Program-made: the position numbers and the translations under genes | The notes under the pieces: generated by a model | What the model saw: the letters and a program-made list of their open reading frames with translations, nothing else | What the model was told of the DNA's origin: nothing | Database searches by the model: none | NCBI GenBank assembly: GCA_001599755.1 | Contig: BCHX01000001.1 | Location: 6,262,001-6,326,000 of the forward strand | Direction: 5' to 3' | Source of the DNA: Gliomastix tumulicola | Taxonomy: Eukaryota; Ascomycota; Sordariomycetes; Hypocreales; Bionectriaceae | DNA: 64,000 nucleotides | In this document: positions 21,251-33,690 of the stretch, in pieces | Layout: the number at the start of each line of letters is the position of its first letter | Position numbering within the stretch: position 1 is the stretch's first letter

Positions 21251-22891
21251 ATGCTTCCAAGTAGGGGAATTGTCCGCTCATTGAGCTCTGCCAATGCGCA
21301 GAAGCAGTTTGTTTCTCAAAGGGTACGCACTTGTCACGTTTTGGCCGCAGTGGCCTCATCCATTCTCTTCGTTCTAGAGTTCTCGAACTGACCATCTACA
21401 GATTTCCACGAGGACATTCGGCAATGGAAGACAACTCAGCACCGTCCGACGGACGCTTGGGAGCGGCCTCCAGTCTTCGACAGCAGCATCAGTAACGACG
21501 CGATACTCGACGGCACCGATCGCACTCGGAGGCGTGGCCTCAGCAAGGACATTCTCCCTCTGGGGATACGGAAAGAAAGCCAGCCCGTCACCAGACGCCG
21601 CCGCATCTGCAGCCACAGCGACGCCGCCCGCCGAGAATGTCGTCCCCGACCAGACGCTCGAGTCCGCAGCCGCCGCCACCACATCTACTTCCTCCTCGGC
21701 TGCCCAGACCGTCTCCGACGCCGCCCAGTCCCTCGCCGAAGCGACGCCCTCCGCCGACCTGTCCGCCATCTCCGACATCGTCAACAACAGCGCCGCCGAG
21801 ATCCTCAGCCGCCCCGAGGGCCTCGGCTACCTCAAGTCCCTCGGCCTCGAGTACGGCTGGGGCTTCACGTCCATCATGCAGTGGACCATCGAGCACGTCC
21901 ACGTCTGGACGGGTTTCGGCTGGGGCGGCGCCATCGTCGCCACGGCCGTCCTCATGCGCCTCGTCATGTTCTACCCGCAGATCAAGTCGACAGCGTTCGC
22001 CGCCAACATGAAGAAGCTCCAGGAGGACCCGCGCCAGAAGGACGTCATGGAGAAGTTCCAGAAGGGCCTGCGCGACGGCGACCAGCAGATGGTCCAGCAG
22101 ACGCGCCTCCTCGGGAACGTGCTGCGCGAGGAGTACAATGTGCCGCTAAAGGGCATGGTCTGGGGCTTCGTCCCGATCCCTTTCAGTTTCGGCATGTTCC
22201 GCATCATCAGCGGCATGGCGTCGCTCCCGGTGCCCTCGCTTGAGACGGCTGGGTGGTTCTGGTTCCAGGACCTGACGCTCTCGGATCCGTACTTCATCCT
22301 CCCTGCCCTGACCACCGGTGTTATGGTCCTGACGCTCAACGTAAGCTGATCCAGCCTCAACATTTGAAGTCTATCCCAGCTGACACAGGGACATCACAGA
22401 TGAACGCCAAGCACAGCACCGTACAGCAGCAAAAGATGATGAACAAGATGAAATGGGTCCTCGCCCCCGTCATGCTCATCGGTACCTCCTTCCTCTCCGC
22501 CGGCGTCAACATCATGGGTCTCACCCTCGCCGCCTCCACCATGGCCACCCAGGCCCTCCTCAACGTCCCCTCCGTCCGCAAGCTCTTCGGCATCCCCCCG
22601 ATCGTCGCCCCTCCCGCCCCGGCTCCCGAACCGGCCAAGCCTGCGGGCGCCGCGGGCCTGACCTACGAGGCGCCCCGCCAGCCGCTGACCATGCGCGAGA
22701 AGCTCGAGGAGAACCTCGGCGAGATGAAGCAGGGGTTCCAGGAGAGCATTACCAAGATGACGGGCCGGGCTGCCGGCTCCGCCGAGGAGCAGGCTGCCAA
22801 GACCAGGAGGGATGCTATCCGCAAGCTCGAGGAGACCCGCGCGAGGCAGGAGAGGGAGCATTTCGAGCAGAAGTACAAGAACAAGAAGTAA
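21251..22891 (+). CDS. OXA1: Oxa1 mitochondrial inner-membrane insertase
   Basis: Three exons (21251-21322, 21402-22340, 22400-22891) give 500 residues with all phases zero. Exon 1 encodes an amphipathic mitochondrial presequence (MLPSRGIVRSLSSANAQKQF), continued by Arg/Ser/Thr-rich sequence in exon 2. This is why I place the start at 21251 rather than at the internal frame start in exon 2. The insertase core starts near YGWGFTSIMQWTIEHVHVWTG. It has the conserved cytosol-like loop KLQEDPRQKDVMEKFQKG and the membrane segments through MLIGTSFLSAGVN. The C-terminal tail (about 80 residues) is Lys/Arg-rich and coiled, as expected for ribosome binding in the matrix. Oxa1 inserts mitochondrially encoded respiratory subunits. 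Neighbouring MIM1 also serves membrane-protein insertion, probably by chance. Confidence 0.95.
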
Positions 22892-23250
22892 AACCGGCCA
22901 CCATCGTCTGGCTCATGTAAATACCCTGCGAGAGAGGGGGTTGAGTGTACATTATATATGCTTCGAGGTCAACTTTGTAAAATAGACTCTGGTATTAACT
23001 TCGCCAGAGATTCATTCAGGATACATATTGTCATATGATCATTAGAATACACATCGTTGCTTTCACATGTGGCATGCAGGTGTTGGCCATGTCTAGTCAT
23101 TGAGGCCTCATAGTGTCTTAGGCAGCTGAGCTTTTATCACCCAGTTAAACAAGAGATCTAACGCAAGGCTCATCTACCCATCTCATGGGGCCGTTTACTC
23201 ATGCATAGCCTCTGCTTTCGTGACGCCTGCTAAACATTATATCTGCTTTA
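22892..23250. other. Intergenic, convergent gene ends
   Basis: 3' sides of OXA1 and the URC4 gene. AT-rich, with no supported element. Confidence 0.5.
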
Positions 23251-23651
23251 TCAAAAGACGGTGCCGTCGCTGTCGATGAGGATGGGCGGCTCCTTGGTGT
23301 TGGGTCGGTTGATCTCTGCGATCTCACGGCCACCCTAATCATATCTAGTCAGTACGAATCGCCAAGACATAACGGAACGTAGGAAAACTCACCTTCCAGC
23401 TGCCAGCCTCCAGGAGCTGGGGCAGCGTCATCTCGTTCCCAGCCAACTCCTTCTTCAGCGACTTGTTCACCTCAACGCAGAGCAGGTCGAGCAGTCCGAT
23501 GGTGCAACCTCTCCACTCAACAATCACGTCGTCGCTCGGCTCGAACATCGGCGCAACCTCGACGGGCTTCGATCCGGTCCGTCGGCAGTAGTCGGAGTAA
23601 TTCTGCAGACCCCGCTCGGCATCGTCCTTCTTCAGATTCAGGACGCCGAGG

Positions 23652-23683
<32 letters not shown>

Positions 23684-25279
23684 GAGACCGGTCAGCAGCT
23701 CGGTGCCGGCGAACTGCATCTTGAGGAGCGACTGCATGGGCTGCATGAGCGAGTAGGTGAGCCACTGCGTAAGCTTGTGAAACGGGATGATGGATTCCCA
23801 GTCGTGCTGCGGCATGGCTTGGCAGGGCCAGGCGTCTCCGAGGGATACGCCGTTGATGGACGTCCGCGAGGCAGGCCAGATCTGCGCGAGGCCGTTCAGG
23901 AGGATGTTCCAGAGCACGGGGAGGGGCACAATCAGCAGCGAGGATGCCTGTGTGGAGGGGTGTGACAGGAGGTGGTCTAGAGGGCATTTTGTTAGCAACC
24001 TTCAAATACGCAGCACGTGAGATGTCAAAACTCACCAACCAGGTTACCCGGACGGCCGTCCTCGCCAAAGAACTCCGTCTTGTCGCCCAAAGCCCCCGCC
24101 AACCGGAGGAGGAGGTCAGCACGGCCCTCCAGCCCGGCCATCTCGTTGCCCGGTCCAGACTGAAGACCCGCGGCCAGCTTCTCGGTGGTCAGCTTTTGCA
24201 ACCCATCCTTGTCCACCTGCGCCCTGTTGTTCGGGTTGCCAGAGAAGAGGCCCTAGAGAGCGTCAGTAAAGGCCACAGATATGTCATTTTCGGCAAGACC
24301 ACGTACAGCCTTGAACATCTCCAGACTCGCAACGGCAATGCCTTCGGATCGTCGGTACACCCGTCCATTCTCCTGGCTCTTGTAGCTCCACTGAGTGCCA
24401 GCTCCGGCGTCAAGCAGGACGCTGACAAGGAAGAGGTCGACCAAGCGTCGGCAGCGCTCGGTGTTGTCGACTTCCTCGGGCCACGTGGAGAGGAGCTGGG
24501 CGATCCGGTCGCGGCCTCCCACACAGAAGTGCTGATACCGGCCGTGACCAGGGATGCTTGTGAACGGTGCGTCGTAATCTCTCTGCAAAGTAAGTCAGTA
24601 ACTTGTGTCTTTCCAGGAGTTAGGTCATCCCCAAATGCAACCCGAGAGAGACGCGTATCAATGAGTACAGGAGGACCCCCGCAGCACGTGAGAGGAGCAC
24701 CAAGCCTGACACCAGACCGACAAGCCGGTAGCACAAAATCCATGACCGCGAGTACGTATCTGCGTCGGAAACAAGCATCGGGGAATATTGCACCGCCCAA
24801 CAAAAGAATCCCGCCCTGGCAGACACGTACGGGCGGCCACAGGTTTGTGTCCCTGCTCGCGGGGCAGGCCAAGCCCAAGGCCCAAGCCACGGCGCACGGG
24901 ACTCGAGAGCGCGACGTACCTTGATCAGGCCCGACACGAAGCTCACCACATCCGCCATCTTGGTCATGTCCACGTCGAAGTGGTTCAGATCATCACGCAT
25001 CGCCCTGTCGAACACAATCCTGCTTCGCTCCCTGACGGCGGGCAGGCATCGCAGGTAGCCGGCAGGGTCCAGCTGTGGATCGGGAGGGCGGGGCAGGTCG
25101 ACCTTGGGCATCTTGAAGGGCGTCTTGGGCGAGAGAGGCGTTCCGGGACCGACGCTTCCAGCTGACACGCGGTTGAGCACACTCCGGGACTGGTTGGAGT
25201 GAATGCTGTTGTTGGAGTAGGAGCTCTGGAGGGGGGGTTCCGGCTTGGGGGCCTTTTCTTTGCGAGAGAAGAGGCCCAT
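23251..25279 (-). CDS. URC4: URC4/DUF1688 uracil catabolism protein
   Basis: Five exons (25279-24920, 24582-24307, 24252-24036, 23976-23393, 23334-23251) join in frame to 506 residues. The protein matches the DUF1688 family over most of its length. Landmarks are VDLPRPPDPQLDPAGYLRCL in exon 1, FTSIPGHGRYQHFCVGGRDR in exon 2, the exon 4 core with LPVLWNILLNGLAQIWPASR, and the conserved end PPILIDSDGTVF. URC4 is needed for the yeast-type URC route of uracil breakdown, but its reaction is not settled. The N-terminal 60 residues (Ser/Pro/Lys-rich) precede the domain. Intron 1 is 337 nt, long for this genome, and the exon 1 frame stays open about 100 codons into it (to 24620). Only the spliced form gives the family sequence. 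Confidence 0.92.
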
Positions 25280-28200
25280 CGCTGCACGAGGTGGTCCTGG
25301 TGGGGTTGCGAAGGGAGGGGGAGAGCGGCGAGCAGCGATAGGGACGATATAATACTAAAAGTCTTAGACGCCTAATTCGAGGACGAGACACGACTGGCGG
25401 GGTCCTAGAGATATGCGGGCTGAAGCTAAGCTCAGGGCAGAGTGGATGGGAAATCGGGTCCGGCGAGCTCCTCTCGTCGTGGTATACGTCGATTATAATA
25501 GGGCCAATAATCAATTGGCCGGGGCGGTACTACTATTACTTGGTATCGGTAAGGTATGGTAAGGTATCGAGAGGCTGGGGTCGAAGAAGGCAGGCGGAAA
25601 ATCGTCTAGGAAGATGTCGCTATGCCAGGCGCAGAGGTCTCGAGTTGCGTGCGCGCGGTGCTTCTCCAGTCGACGCTCTCGAGGAATGAAGGAGCGGATC
25701 AAAGCAGAGCCGGTAAATGAGAGTCGAGTCCAGCGGCCAAGGCACAAACGGCCGCGACTAAAAGAAGGTGGGATGTCGGCGATCAAGTCACCAAGAGCTG
25801 GTGCAGGTCAGGCGCCGTGAATCTGCGAGGGCCAGTGACGCAGCATAGAGATGCTCGAAAAGCTTGAAGGCGCGAGGAAGGGAGGGAGAAAGGAACGAGA
25901 GAAAAGAAGCAACGGGATGTTGGAAACAGATCAGGAATAGCAGATAATATGGACTGACCTGCATCCCAGTGCTGGGTTTCATTGGATTGGATCCAATTGC
26001 GTTTTTGAGGGGAGAAGGCCATCCAGCGAGGGTGTGGGTTAAGCTCCCTGCAAGGCAATTGGAACCTTGAGCTCTAAGCATGCCTTAGCCAGCCTAGGTG
26101 CAGCCCACTGAAGCGTTGCGACCTGCATGTGCCTGGGGCGTGCTGCTGGATCCGCATCAGTGGGTGCTGGTCTTCTGGATTTAGCGAGTGAAGGCTCCAA
26201 CGGCCCCTAACGGCCACTGTAGCCTCCGAATTGGGACATCTCTACAGCGGACCTGGATAACCGCCTCACCTCCAAAATCCAGCCCGGCACCGTAGACCGC
26301 CTACGAGGTGTTGTATCCCTGACTTCTTCAATCACAATTCCGCCGCAATCGCGATGGTGCTCGATGACTCGCATTGGCCGATGCTCTGCAAGCAGCACCC
26401 CTTCGGACTCGTCACTTTTCAGTGCGGAGCGCTAGGGGATGGCTTCCGCGCTTCTCGTCCCAATGTGTGTGATGATTGCCAATTGACCGCCGACGCCCAG
26501 GCCCTCCCCTGCTGGCTGGCTCCCTGTGCCTGTGCCTGTGAGTTGGCCCTGCACCCTTGTCCACGGGGGTCCGATCAAATGGTGCCTGTCAGGGGTCTGT
26601 TCTTCCACGAACGATTCCTGATCCCAATAGCGCGCCTCGAATGTTTCACGGTTCGGACAGCGCTCGAGGCTCACCACTCACGACATCCGGCACACTCCGA
26701 TTTGGGCCCTGGTAAGGCGGCACGGCCTCCAGGAAAGGATGAAGACAGAACAGGATGCCTGCGCAGAGGACTGGCTGAGGTTCGGAAGTTCGGAACACTG
26801 GGAATTGACGCAACCAATAAGGCGGAACCTGCTACATGGTCTGATATATGGCCATGTGTGCGCTCCAGCACCCCGGGTTTCGCTGGCTGCCTCGTTAGAC
26901 CACTTCTAGCTCCTGGTAGCATCATCCCATCATTAAATTCTTCCCAGGTCCTGATCGCGACGGGGAGGAGCTCGCTTGTGGGCTGGCATTCTCAACGGCG
27001 GGATGGGATAATGAGGTATCGCCTGTTGGGGTTAAATGGCCGAGGAAGGTGCATGCGTCCTCGCTGCCTTCCGAATGTTGGCAGGAATGATGGATCACAG
27101 AACGGAAGGAGCGTTGGGGGCAAGAATTTCGGGAGAGCTTCCATGGACGCCTTGCAATCGCTGTCCGCCCGTCTCTCCCCTAAACCTCGAACCAACATCG
27201 CCTGTGACGAGACCCCAGTGCGGGCTTTTCCCCCTGCTCATCGGTTGGTTCCAGCTGCTACAAGTTCCTTTTTCTTCAGTGGGAACGGTGCCTGGTGCGC
27301 GGCCCCTCCTCGCCCCCCCTTCCAGAAGCCAGGGCACGTCTCCTGCCTAAGACAGCTGGCAAGCCACTAAAAACGACCAACCAGCGACTCAGGGCCACCT
27401 CCATCATCGGGTACCTTGCAGCAGGGCCAGGTCGAGTCGAGATTGAGCCTGCTCCTGTTGAAGGAAGCTGCCGGCCAAGTTGACCGGTCAAGACACCATG
27501 TTGAGTATCTCGAAGTCCATAACGGTCTCGTCCCCAGGAACAGGATGATCCTTATCTAGGAACTTGCGTTTCACGGCAAATGGCCCGACGACGTGATCGG
27601 CCACACATCGACTGGAAGCTGCTAATTAGCTGTTAGCCTGATGGCGCAACTCTGCTGTGGGCAGAACCCTGATCACCACTTGCCCTGGCGCTACGAATGT
27701 ACGACAGCGACGGAATTCCACTACAGTAAGACGAGCGAGTTAACTCTGGAGCACATGAAGTAATCCATTCGCCTCTAGCAGAGGATGCCCATTTAAGAAA
27801 GAGGTGTCCTGCATGCTGCACAAAAGGGCGACGATCTTCACCTTCGGTGACCCTCGCTTACACGGACGTCATCTCCTGCAGGAGCACAGGAGTACCTTAC
27901 CCAGGCCTCTGCCCTCGGACCTCGCATAATTCCACGGCTTTTGTTCCCCAAATCATCCAAGCCGGTCGAGAAACAGTCCATTCTTACTCATATTGCGGCG
28001 TACCTTGGAAACAATTCAGCCGAAGACAAAGGGGCTTCGGACGCTTTCAAAGGCTGGACTGTGGTGGAAGGAGCTAAGACGCCTAACCCACCAGGGAGCT
28101 TTCCCCGGCTTCTGATAGCGTGTCCTTCGGAGGAATGCTGGCGACCCTTCCTTCAAGTCGATTTTTCAAGGATATCGGACGCCCGTCAGTCAGGGACGCC

Positions 28201-29089
28201 AAGAAACGTGCCACAAGCTTCGGGCGCACACTCGAAGCCGTGACTCCTGCGTCCTGCGGACATGACTCGGTCCGGGCGTTCTACTGGCCCCATACTGCCT
28301 CCGAACGGTGATAGGAAGCGTCTACTATTGCACGGGGATGACTCGCCTAGCATCTGGTTGGCTGCCCGCACGTCCTAGCAGCTTCTTGGCGCATGTCCAT
28401 GTTCGCCGTCGGGGGATCATGACTGGCACCTCGACGGAGCCACGTACTCGCCCATCTCTACTACTGCACACCATACGCTGTGGAGATGGAGCGGCGTCAA
28501 CTATTTGATGTTTCCGGGCTCGTGTCGGTTCGTCGATAACGGCGTCCTGCGTTTGTGGAGAACGCATGCTACGATGCTAAACCGGGCTAACGGTTGACTT
28601 CCCCGTGCAAAAGGATGTGAGGGCAGAGGGCTTGCATGAGGTGCTGTGGGATTCACACGAGTCTTCGGATCGAACCACTCACAAGCAGCTCAAGATGCAA
28701 AGAGACAAAGAAGATAAGAGCTCATGATTTTAATCGTTTCCCGCCGCCAGACCTAGGTCTGTTTTCACCAGATCCTCCCACTTCTTCAGCAATACCTATC
28801 TCGTACCCATTAAATCCCAACATTGCAAGAACTCCCCGACGGCGAGGAGATAACCCGCGAGAACAAAAGCACTCTCAAACTGCCGGAACCAGCATTGCAG
28901 GTGAGTTCTGGTTGTCCCAATTAGCCAAGTACAACGTCAGAAAGCCGCGGTGCGCACTCACTAGATGAACAATCTGTCCCCTTTCCTCCACAGCTTCCCT
29001 GGCTCGGCGTCCTCTTTGAACTGAGCCGTGTTTTCCTTGAACGGTTTCATGTTCTTTTCATTTCGACCCTCTCATGGCGGCCTTGCCGA
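25280..29089. other. 3.8 kb gene-poor stretch
   Basis: The first kilobase is upstream sequence of the minus-strand URC4 gene. The rest lies 3' of the eIF4A-III gene. The longest plus frame (26354-27370, 338 codons) is Cys- and Pro-rich with no domain, and I treat it as chance. No tRNA, repeat or transposon remnant is evident. Confidence 0.5.
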
Positions 29090-30411
29090 TTAGGCAATTA
29101 GGTCAGCGACGTTCATGGGCATCTCATCGATCTGCGTCGAGTAGTACACTGTCATCAATGTCAGTATTATGTTGCGGGCGTAAGACTAAGCGTCACTCAC
29201 ACTCAATGTCTCGCAGAATGCGAACGTCTTCCGTGGTCACAAAGTTGATAGCAACACCCTTGCGGCCAAATCGACCGCTTCGGCCAATGCGGTGGATGTA
29301 GTTCTCACGGTTGCTGGGCAGGTCATAGTTGATGACCAAGCTCACTTGCTGAACGTCGATACCTCGAGCCCACACGTCCGTCGAGATCAACACACGGCTG
29401 TTGCCCTGGCGGAAGTCCTGCATGATGCTGTCGCGCTCCTTCTGAGGCATATCACCATGCATGCTGCTGACTGTGAAGTTGGCCTCACGCATCTTGTCGG
29501 TGAGCCAGTCAACCTTGCGCCGCGTGTTGCAGAAGATGACGGCCTGTGTGATGGTGAGGGTATCGTAGAGGTCGCACAGTGTGTCGAATTTCCAGTCCTC
29601 CTTCTCCACAGCAATGAAATACTGCTTCAGACCTTCGAGCGTCAACTCATCACGCTTGACCAGGATGCGAACAGGGTCGGTCATGAACTTGGTCGTCATG
29701 TCCAGGACGTCGTACGGGAGCGTGGCGCTGACAACGACAACCTGGGTCGCAGGTGGCAAGTACCTGTACACATCGTAGATTTGCTCGCGGAAACCCTTGT
29801 TCAGAAGCTCGTCGGCCTCGTCAAGCACCAGCATCTTGATGTGTCTCGTTCGAAGGTGGCGTCTCCGGATCATGTCGGCCACGCGTCCCGGCGTGCCTGA
29901 CACAATGTGCTGCCCGTAGTCGAGCTTGCGGATATCCTCGCCAACGTTTGTGCCACCAATGCAAGCGTGGCACTGCACATTCATGTAGTCGCCGAGCGCC
30001 ATCACCACGGACTGGATCTGGGTCGCCAGCTCGCGCGTCGGGGAGAGAACAAGCGCCTGCGTTTCGCGAACGGCCGTGTCGATAACCTGAAGCATGCTGA
30101 TCGAAAAGGTTGCCGTTTTGCCAGTGCCCGACTGCGCCTGGGCGATCGTGTCGCGACCCTTGCAGACCTGGACAATGGCTCGGGACTGGACGGCCGAGGG
30201 TGATTCGTATCCGTACGCATAGATTCCGCGCAGCAGATTCTCTGTATCGCGAATGTTAGAGGCTATGTGAGGGCGATCAAAGTGATGGAAACTGACCCTT
30301 CAGTGACATTGACTCGAAGGTGGGATGGACGGTCACTTCCTTGGAAGTAGAGAACTCCATCCGCTCATCGGCCTTGCGGTCGATGCCCCCCGATCCTGAA
30401 CCTTCAGCCAT
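29090..30411 (-). CDS. FAL1: eIF4A-III / FAL1 DEAD-box RNA helicase
   Basis: Three exons (30411-30297, 30241-29201, 29148-29090) give 404 residues, the usual length. The helicase motifs are in order: Q-motif region with YESPSAVQSRAI, AQSGTGKT (I), PTRELA (Ia), GTPGR (Ib), VLDEADELLNKG (II), SAT (III), and the C-terminal lobe with RGIDVQQVSLVINYD and HRIGRSGRFG (VI). The C-terminus YYSTQIDEMPMNVADLI is the eIF4A-III form, not eIF4A-I. In filamentous fungi this protein is expected in the exon-junction complex; the yeast orthologue acts in 18S rRNA processing. The last splice (donor GTGAGT at 29200) was chosen because it restores the conserved tail. It shares a 346 bp promoter region with SF3A3. 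Confidence 0.95.
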
Positions 30412-30757
30412 GGTTGCGACGACTCGTTGATCCGATTGTAGAAGCTGGAAAAGAATTTGTTGTTGTTCCTCGAAGTTCGATGTCAGGTCCACTCTCGACG
30501 GGCGTCGCTGATTGACGTCCAGTTTGTTTGGGGAAATAAATTTTGGCGGGCTGGTTTGCCCCACGGTATTACTTCGGCATTGAAATTTCCAGGCGACGCC
30601 CTCCAACGGGCAGCGCAAACGCGGCGCTGATCGTGACCATCGCCATAACTTTTTTCATCTTTTGCACTTTGAACTTCACATCGATTCAATTCGTCGCCAT
30701 CCCCTCTGCGCAGACCGACATCCCCCTATTTCTAGATTGCACATTACAAACGACGCG
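30412..30757. promoter_or_regulatory. Bidirectional promoter of eIF4A-III and SF3A3
   Basis: Only 346 bp separate the ATGs of two divergent genes that both act on mRNA processing. I see no TATA box. Short AT-rich tracts lie at 30530-30545 and 30645-30665. Shared control is an inference from spacing. Confidence 0.5.
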
Positions 30758-32324
30758 ATGCTCGTGTTGGAGGAGCAGAGATACATCCACGAAGACTTGG
30801 AGCGGCTGGAGCAGGGTATTGCGGATCGCATTCGCGATGACCCCAAGCACGTGAGTTACAACGACATCCCCAACGCAGAGCTCCCGCTGACACAGACTGC
30901 AGATCCGCGACCGGCTGAACCGGGACCACGAAGTGTCCCAGCTCCTAGACCAGATCCAAACCCAGTCCACGAACCTCCTAAATATCTACAAAGACGAGAA
31001 CAAGACCCTGGCGGCCGAGATCCAGCAGATCGGCACCGGCGACCCGTTCGCGGAGTTCTACAAGCAGCTCCAGGAGGTGCGAGATCATCATGCGCGGTAT
31101 CCCAACGAGCAGGCCGAGAACTCGGAGCAGCGGTACAAGGTGCGCCGGCCGGGCGAGGGCGAGCCGATGATTTCCATTGTCGACTCGCTCTTCTCCGGTG
31201 AGGAGGCATACGGACGGTTCTTCGACCTGACGCAATGCCACGAGTCGTTCCTCAACCTGCCCAACGTCAAGCGCCTGACGTACCTGCAGTACCTGGAGGC
31301 GTTTGACAACTTCACGCCCAACAATGGCGGGGTGAAGCGTGTTGAGAAGCTCACGGATCAATACTTCAAGTACGTGGGCGAGCTGGCTGGTAACCTCGAG
31401 TCCTTCATGCGACGCACACGACCATTGGAGGATATCGACAAGGCACTGGAGGGCTTCGACGCGGAGTTCGAGGCGGCTTGGGAGAAGGACGAAGTCGAGG
31501 GGTGGCAGTCAGAACAGTCAGGCGCCGCGGCAGCAGCAAAGAACCCAAGCTCCACGGAGGCGATCTGGTGCCAAGACTGCGAGAAGGAGTTCAACAACGA
31601 GAACGTCTACAAGAGCCATCTGAAGGGAAGAAAACATATCAAGGCCGCCGAGGCGAGAAAGCAGCTTGCAGAAGAGGACGAGAGCGCGGCAAGCGCTCCA
31701 GGCAGGCCCGGAGTCTCCGCGACACGGCTGAAGGAGAAGGCTATCGCGGAGCGAGAGTTCCGCGTGAAGCGTCTTGCTGGGGCCATGAGCGTCGAGAGGG
31801 GCGACACACGAATCAACGTGGAGCGGAAGCAGGGCATGACGGAGCGCGAGCGACAGCAAGAGCTGGATAATCTACTCAATGTGTCCGAGGCGCCACAGGA
31901 ACATGTCGAGGGCGACGATGAGGACGGAGAGGATGGAGAGGAGAAGATCTACAACCCGCTCAAGCTGCCTCTGGCCTGGGACGGCAAGCCCATCCCCTTC
32001 TGGCTCTACAGGCTACACGGTCTCGGCGTCGAGTTCACCTGCGAGATTTGCGGCAACTTTGTCTACATGGGAAGACGCGCTTTCGACAAGCACTTCAACG
32101 AGGCCAGACACGTGTACGGCCTGAAGTGCCTGGGCATCGAGAATCTCAATTTGTTCCGTGACATCACCCACATTGAGGAGGCGGTGAAGCTGTGGGAGAA
32201 GATTCAGAAGGATAAAAAGAAGGGGACCATCGATGACGGCAGCGTCGTTCAGATGGAGGATGCTCAGGGCAATGTCATGCCGGAGAAGGTTTATTACGAT
32301 TTACAGAAGCAGGGGCTTCTCTGA
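30758..32324 (+). CDS. SF3A3: SF3A3 / Prp9, U2 snRNP splicing factor 3a subunit 3
   Basis: Two exons (30758-30850 and 30903-32324; donor GTGAGT, acceptor GCAG) give 504 residues. The N-terminus MLVLEEQRYIHEDLERLEQ is the standard SF3a60 start. A first C2H2 finger is at about residues 253-277 (WCQDCEKEFNNENVYKSHLK then GRKH). The matrin-type finger near residues 409-431 has FTCEICGNFVYMGRRAFDKH. The C-terminal LQKQGLL is also conserved. The protein belongs to the SF3a complex of the U2 snRNP and helps define the branch site in pre-spliceosomes. An acidic linker (residues 365-382) separates the two parts. Intact and of normal length. Confidence 0.96.
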
Positions 32325-32681
32325 GGCCAAATTCCAGGCGCAATATTTGTACGAAATTGGAGGCCAATACCCAGATTAATCAACATGATTCACGTGGACC
32401 TGAATGCTTGTCTGCGAAAAATTATAGCCATCAATTCATCTGGATGTTGTTTCATCAGTCCTAGTCCAAACAGCTGCGATGCAGCAACAACCTACCTTAG
32501 ACGCTGCTGCCCCGCCAATCGGAGCACGTGCCACTCACTGTATTTAGGCGTGTTTTGTGGAGGATCAACATTCACTGACACGCTCTCAACACGCATCAAT
32601 GCGACCATTGACTCGTGAATTCCACGCAGCAACTGCCTCTAAAATGATACTGCTCTTTCTCACATAGCCTCTTCAAAGGCC
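32325..32681. other. Intergenic between SF3A3 and SLX1
   Basis: SF3A3 3' UTR and the short SLX1 promoter. No supported element. Confidence 0.5.
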
Positions 32682-33690
32682 ATGTCCCATATTCCGAAAC
32701 CCATCCCGGCCTTGTATACGGTCTACGTTCTACGGTCCACGGTGCGCCATGCATCCATCTACATCGGGTCAACCCCAAACCCGCCGCGGCGCCTGAAACA
32801 GCACAACGGCGATGTGAAGGGCGGTGCCGCGAGGACATCTAGAGCCAAGCTCAGGCCGTGGGAGATGATTGTCCTCGTGTCCGGGTTTCCCAGCCTGGTT
32901 GCGGCGCTCAAGTTCGAGTCTGTCGCTCCTCTTCTTTGTCCGGCGCTTTGATACTTGAGTAACACTGTGCTAACGGCGAGCATTTCCTAGGTGGGCACTG
33001 ACAAATCCGCACCTGTCGCTTCACATTCCCGACGAGTCGCGCCTCGCCGTCTCGACGCAGCGTAAGAGGAACGGGATGCCACGGCGGCCCCCGCTGAGCC
33101 TCAAGTCCGTCGTAGCCAATATTCACTTGCTCACGGGCGTGCCGAGCTTCGCCAGGTGGCCGCTGAATCTACATTTCTTTGCGCGGGAGGCGCGCTCTGC
33201 TTGGGATGCGTGGGTCTCGTCTACGGGCAAGGCTGCGCGCGAAGGCCTGGAGATCGTGGAGGACTTTGGGCCAGCTGCCGGTGACACGGCTACTACTGCT
33301 GCATCCTCGTCAGATGCCTGGGGGATTCACGCGCTGCCACTGGACTACAGCCCGATGCGTGCCTACGCAGAGAAGGCCAACAACGTGGTCTCCTTCGAGC
33401 GAGAAGGGACATGCGTTCACTGCAACGGAAGCCTGGGGACGGGCAAGGGACTGCACGCCATGTGTCCCAACGACGGCTGTGAGGCTATGGGCCATCTCAC
33501 GTGCTGGAGTAAGCAAGGCGACGATCGGCGTGGGGGCAACGTGATCCCTCAAGAGTGCACTTGCCCTTCGTGCGGTGGGCGGATCCGATGGGGCGACATG
33601 ATGAAGGAGCTTACGCTGAGGGAGAGGGGGGGCAAGGAGGTTGAGAAGCTGCTCAAGAAGGGGAGCAGAGGGCGGAAGGCTGCTGCTTGA
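32682..33690 (+). CDS. SLX1: Slx1 structure-specific endonuclease subunit
   Basis: Two exons (32682-32917 and 32991-33690) give 311 residues. The N-terminal GIY-YIG nuclease domain (about residues 10-95) has YTVYVLRS, IYIGSTPNPPRRLKQHNG with the catalytic Arg, and RPWEMIVLVSGFPS. The C-terminal zinc finger of the RING/PHD type begins CVHCNGSL and includes CPNDGCEAMGHLTCW and CTCPSCGGRIRWGDMM. The Cys/His ligands are complete. Slx1 with Slx4 cuts branched DNA such as Holliday junctions and flaps. The intron donor is GTCTGT, weaker than the usual GTAAGT or GTGAGT, but splicing there restores the conserved FEWA junction. An unspliced transcript would stop 11 codons later. Confidence 0.94.

Noticed and set aside
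21061..21294. Minus-strand frame overlapping the OXA1 start, with GTAAGT and TTTTCAG that could be an intron in phase
   Set aside because: It has no upstream ATG in frame (the apparent start is TTG). It overlaps the well-supported OXA1 presequence exon, and the splice signals may be chance.
26354..27370. Plus-strand open frame of 338 codons
   Set aside because: Long, but Cys/Pro/Arg-rich in a way typical of chance frames in GC-rich DNA, with overlapping frames on the other strand and no recognisable motif.
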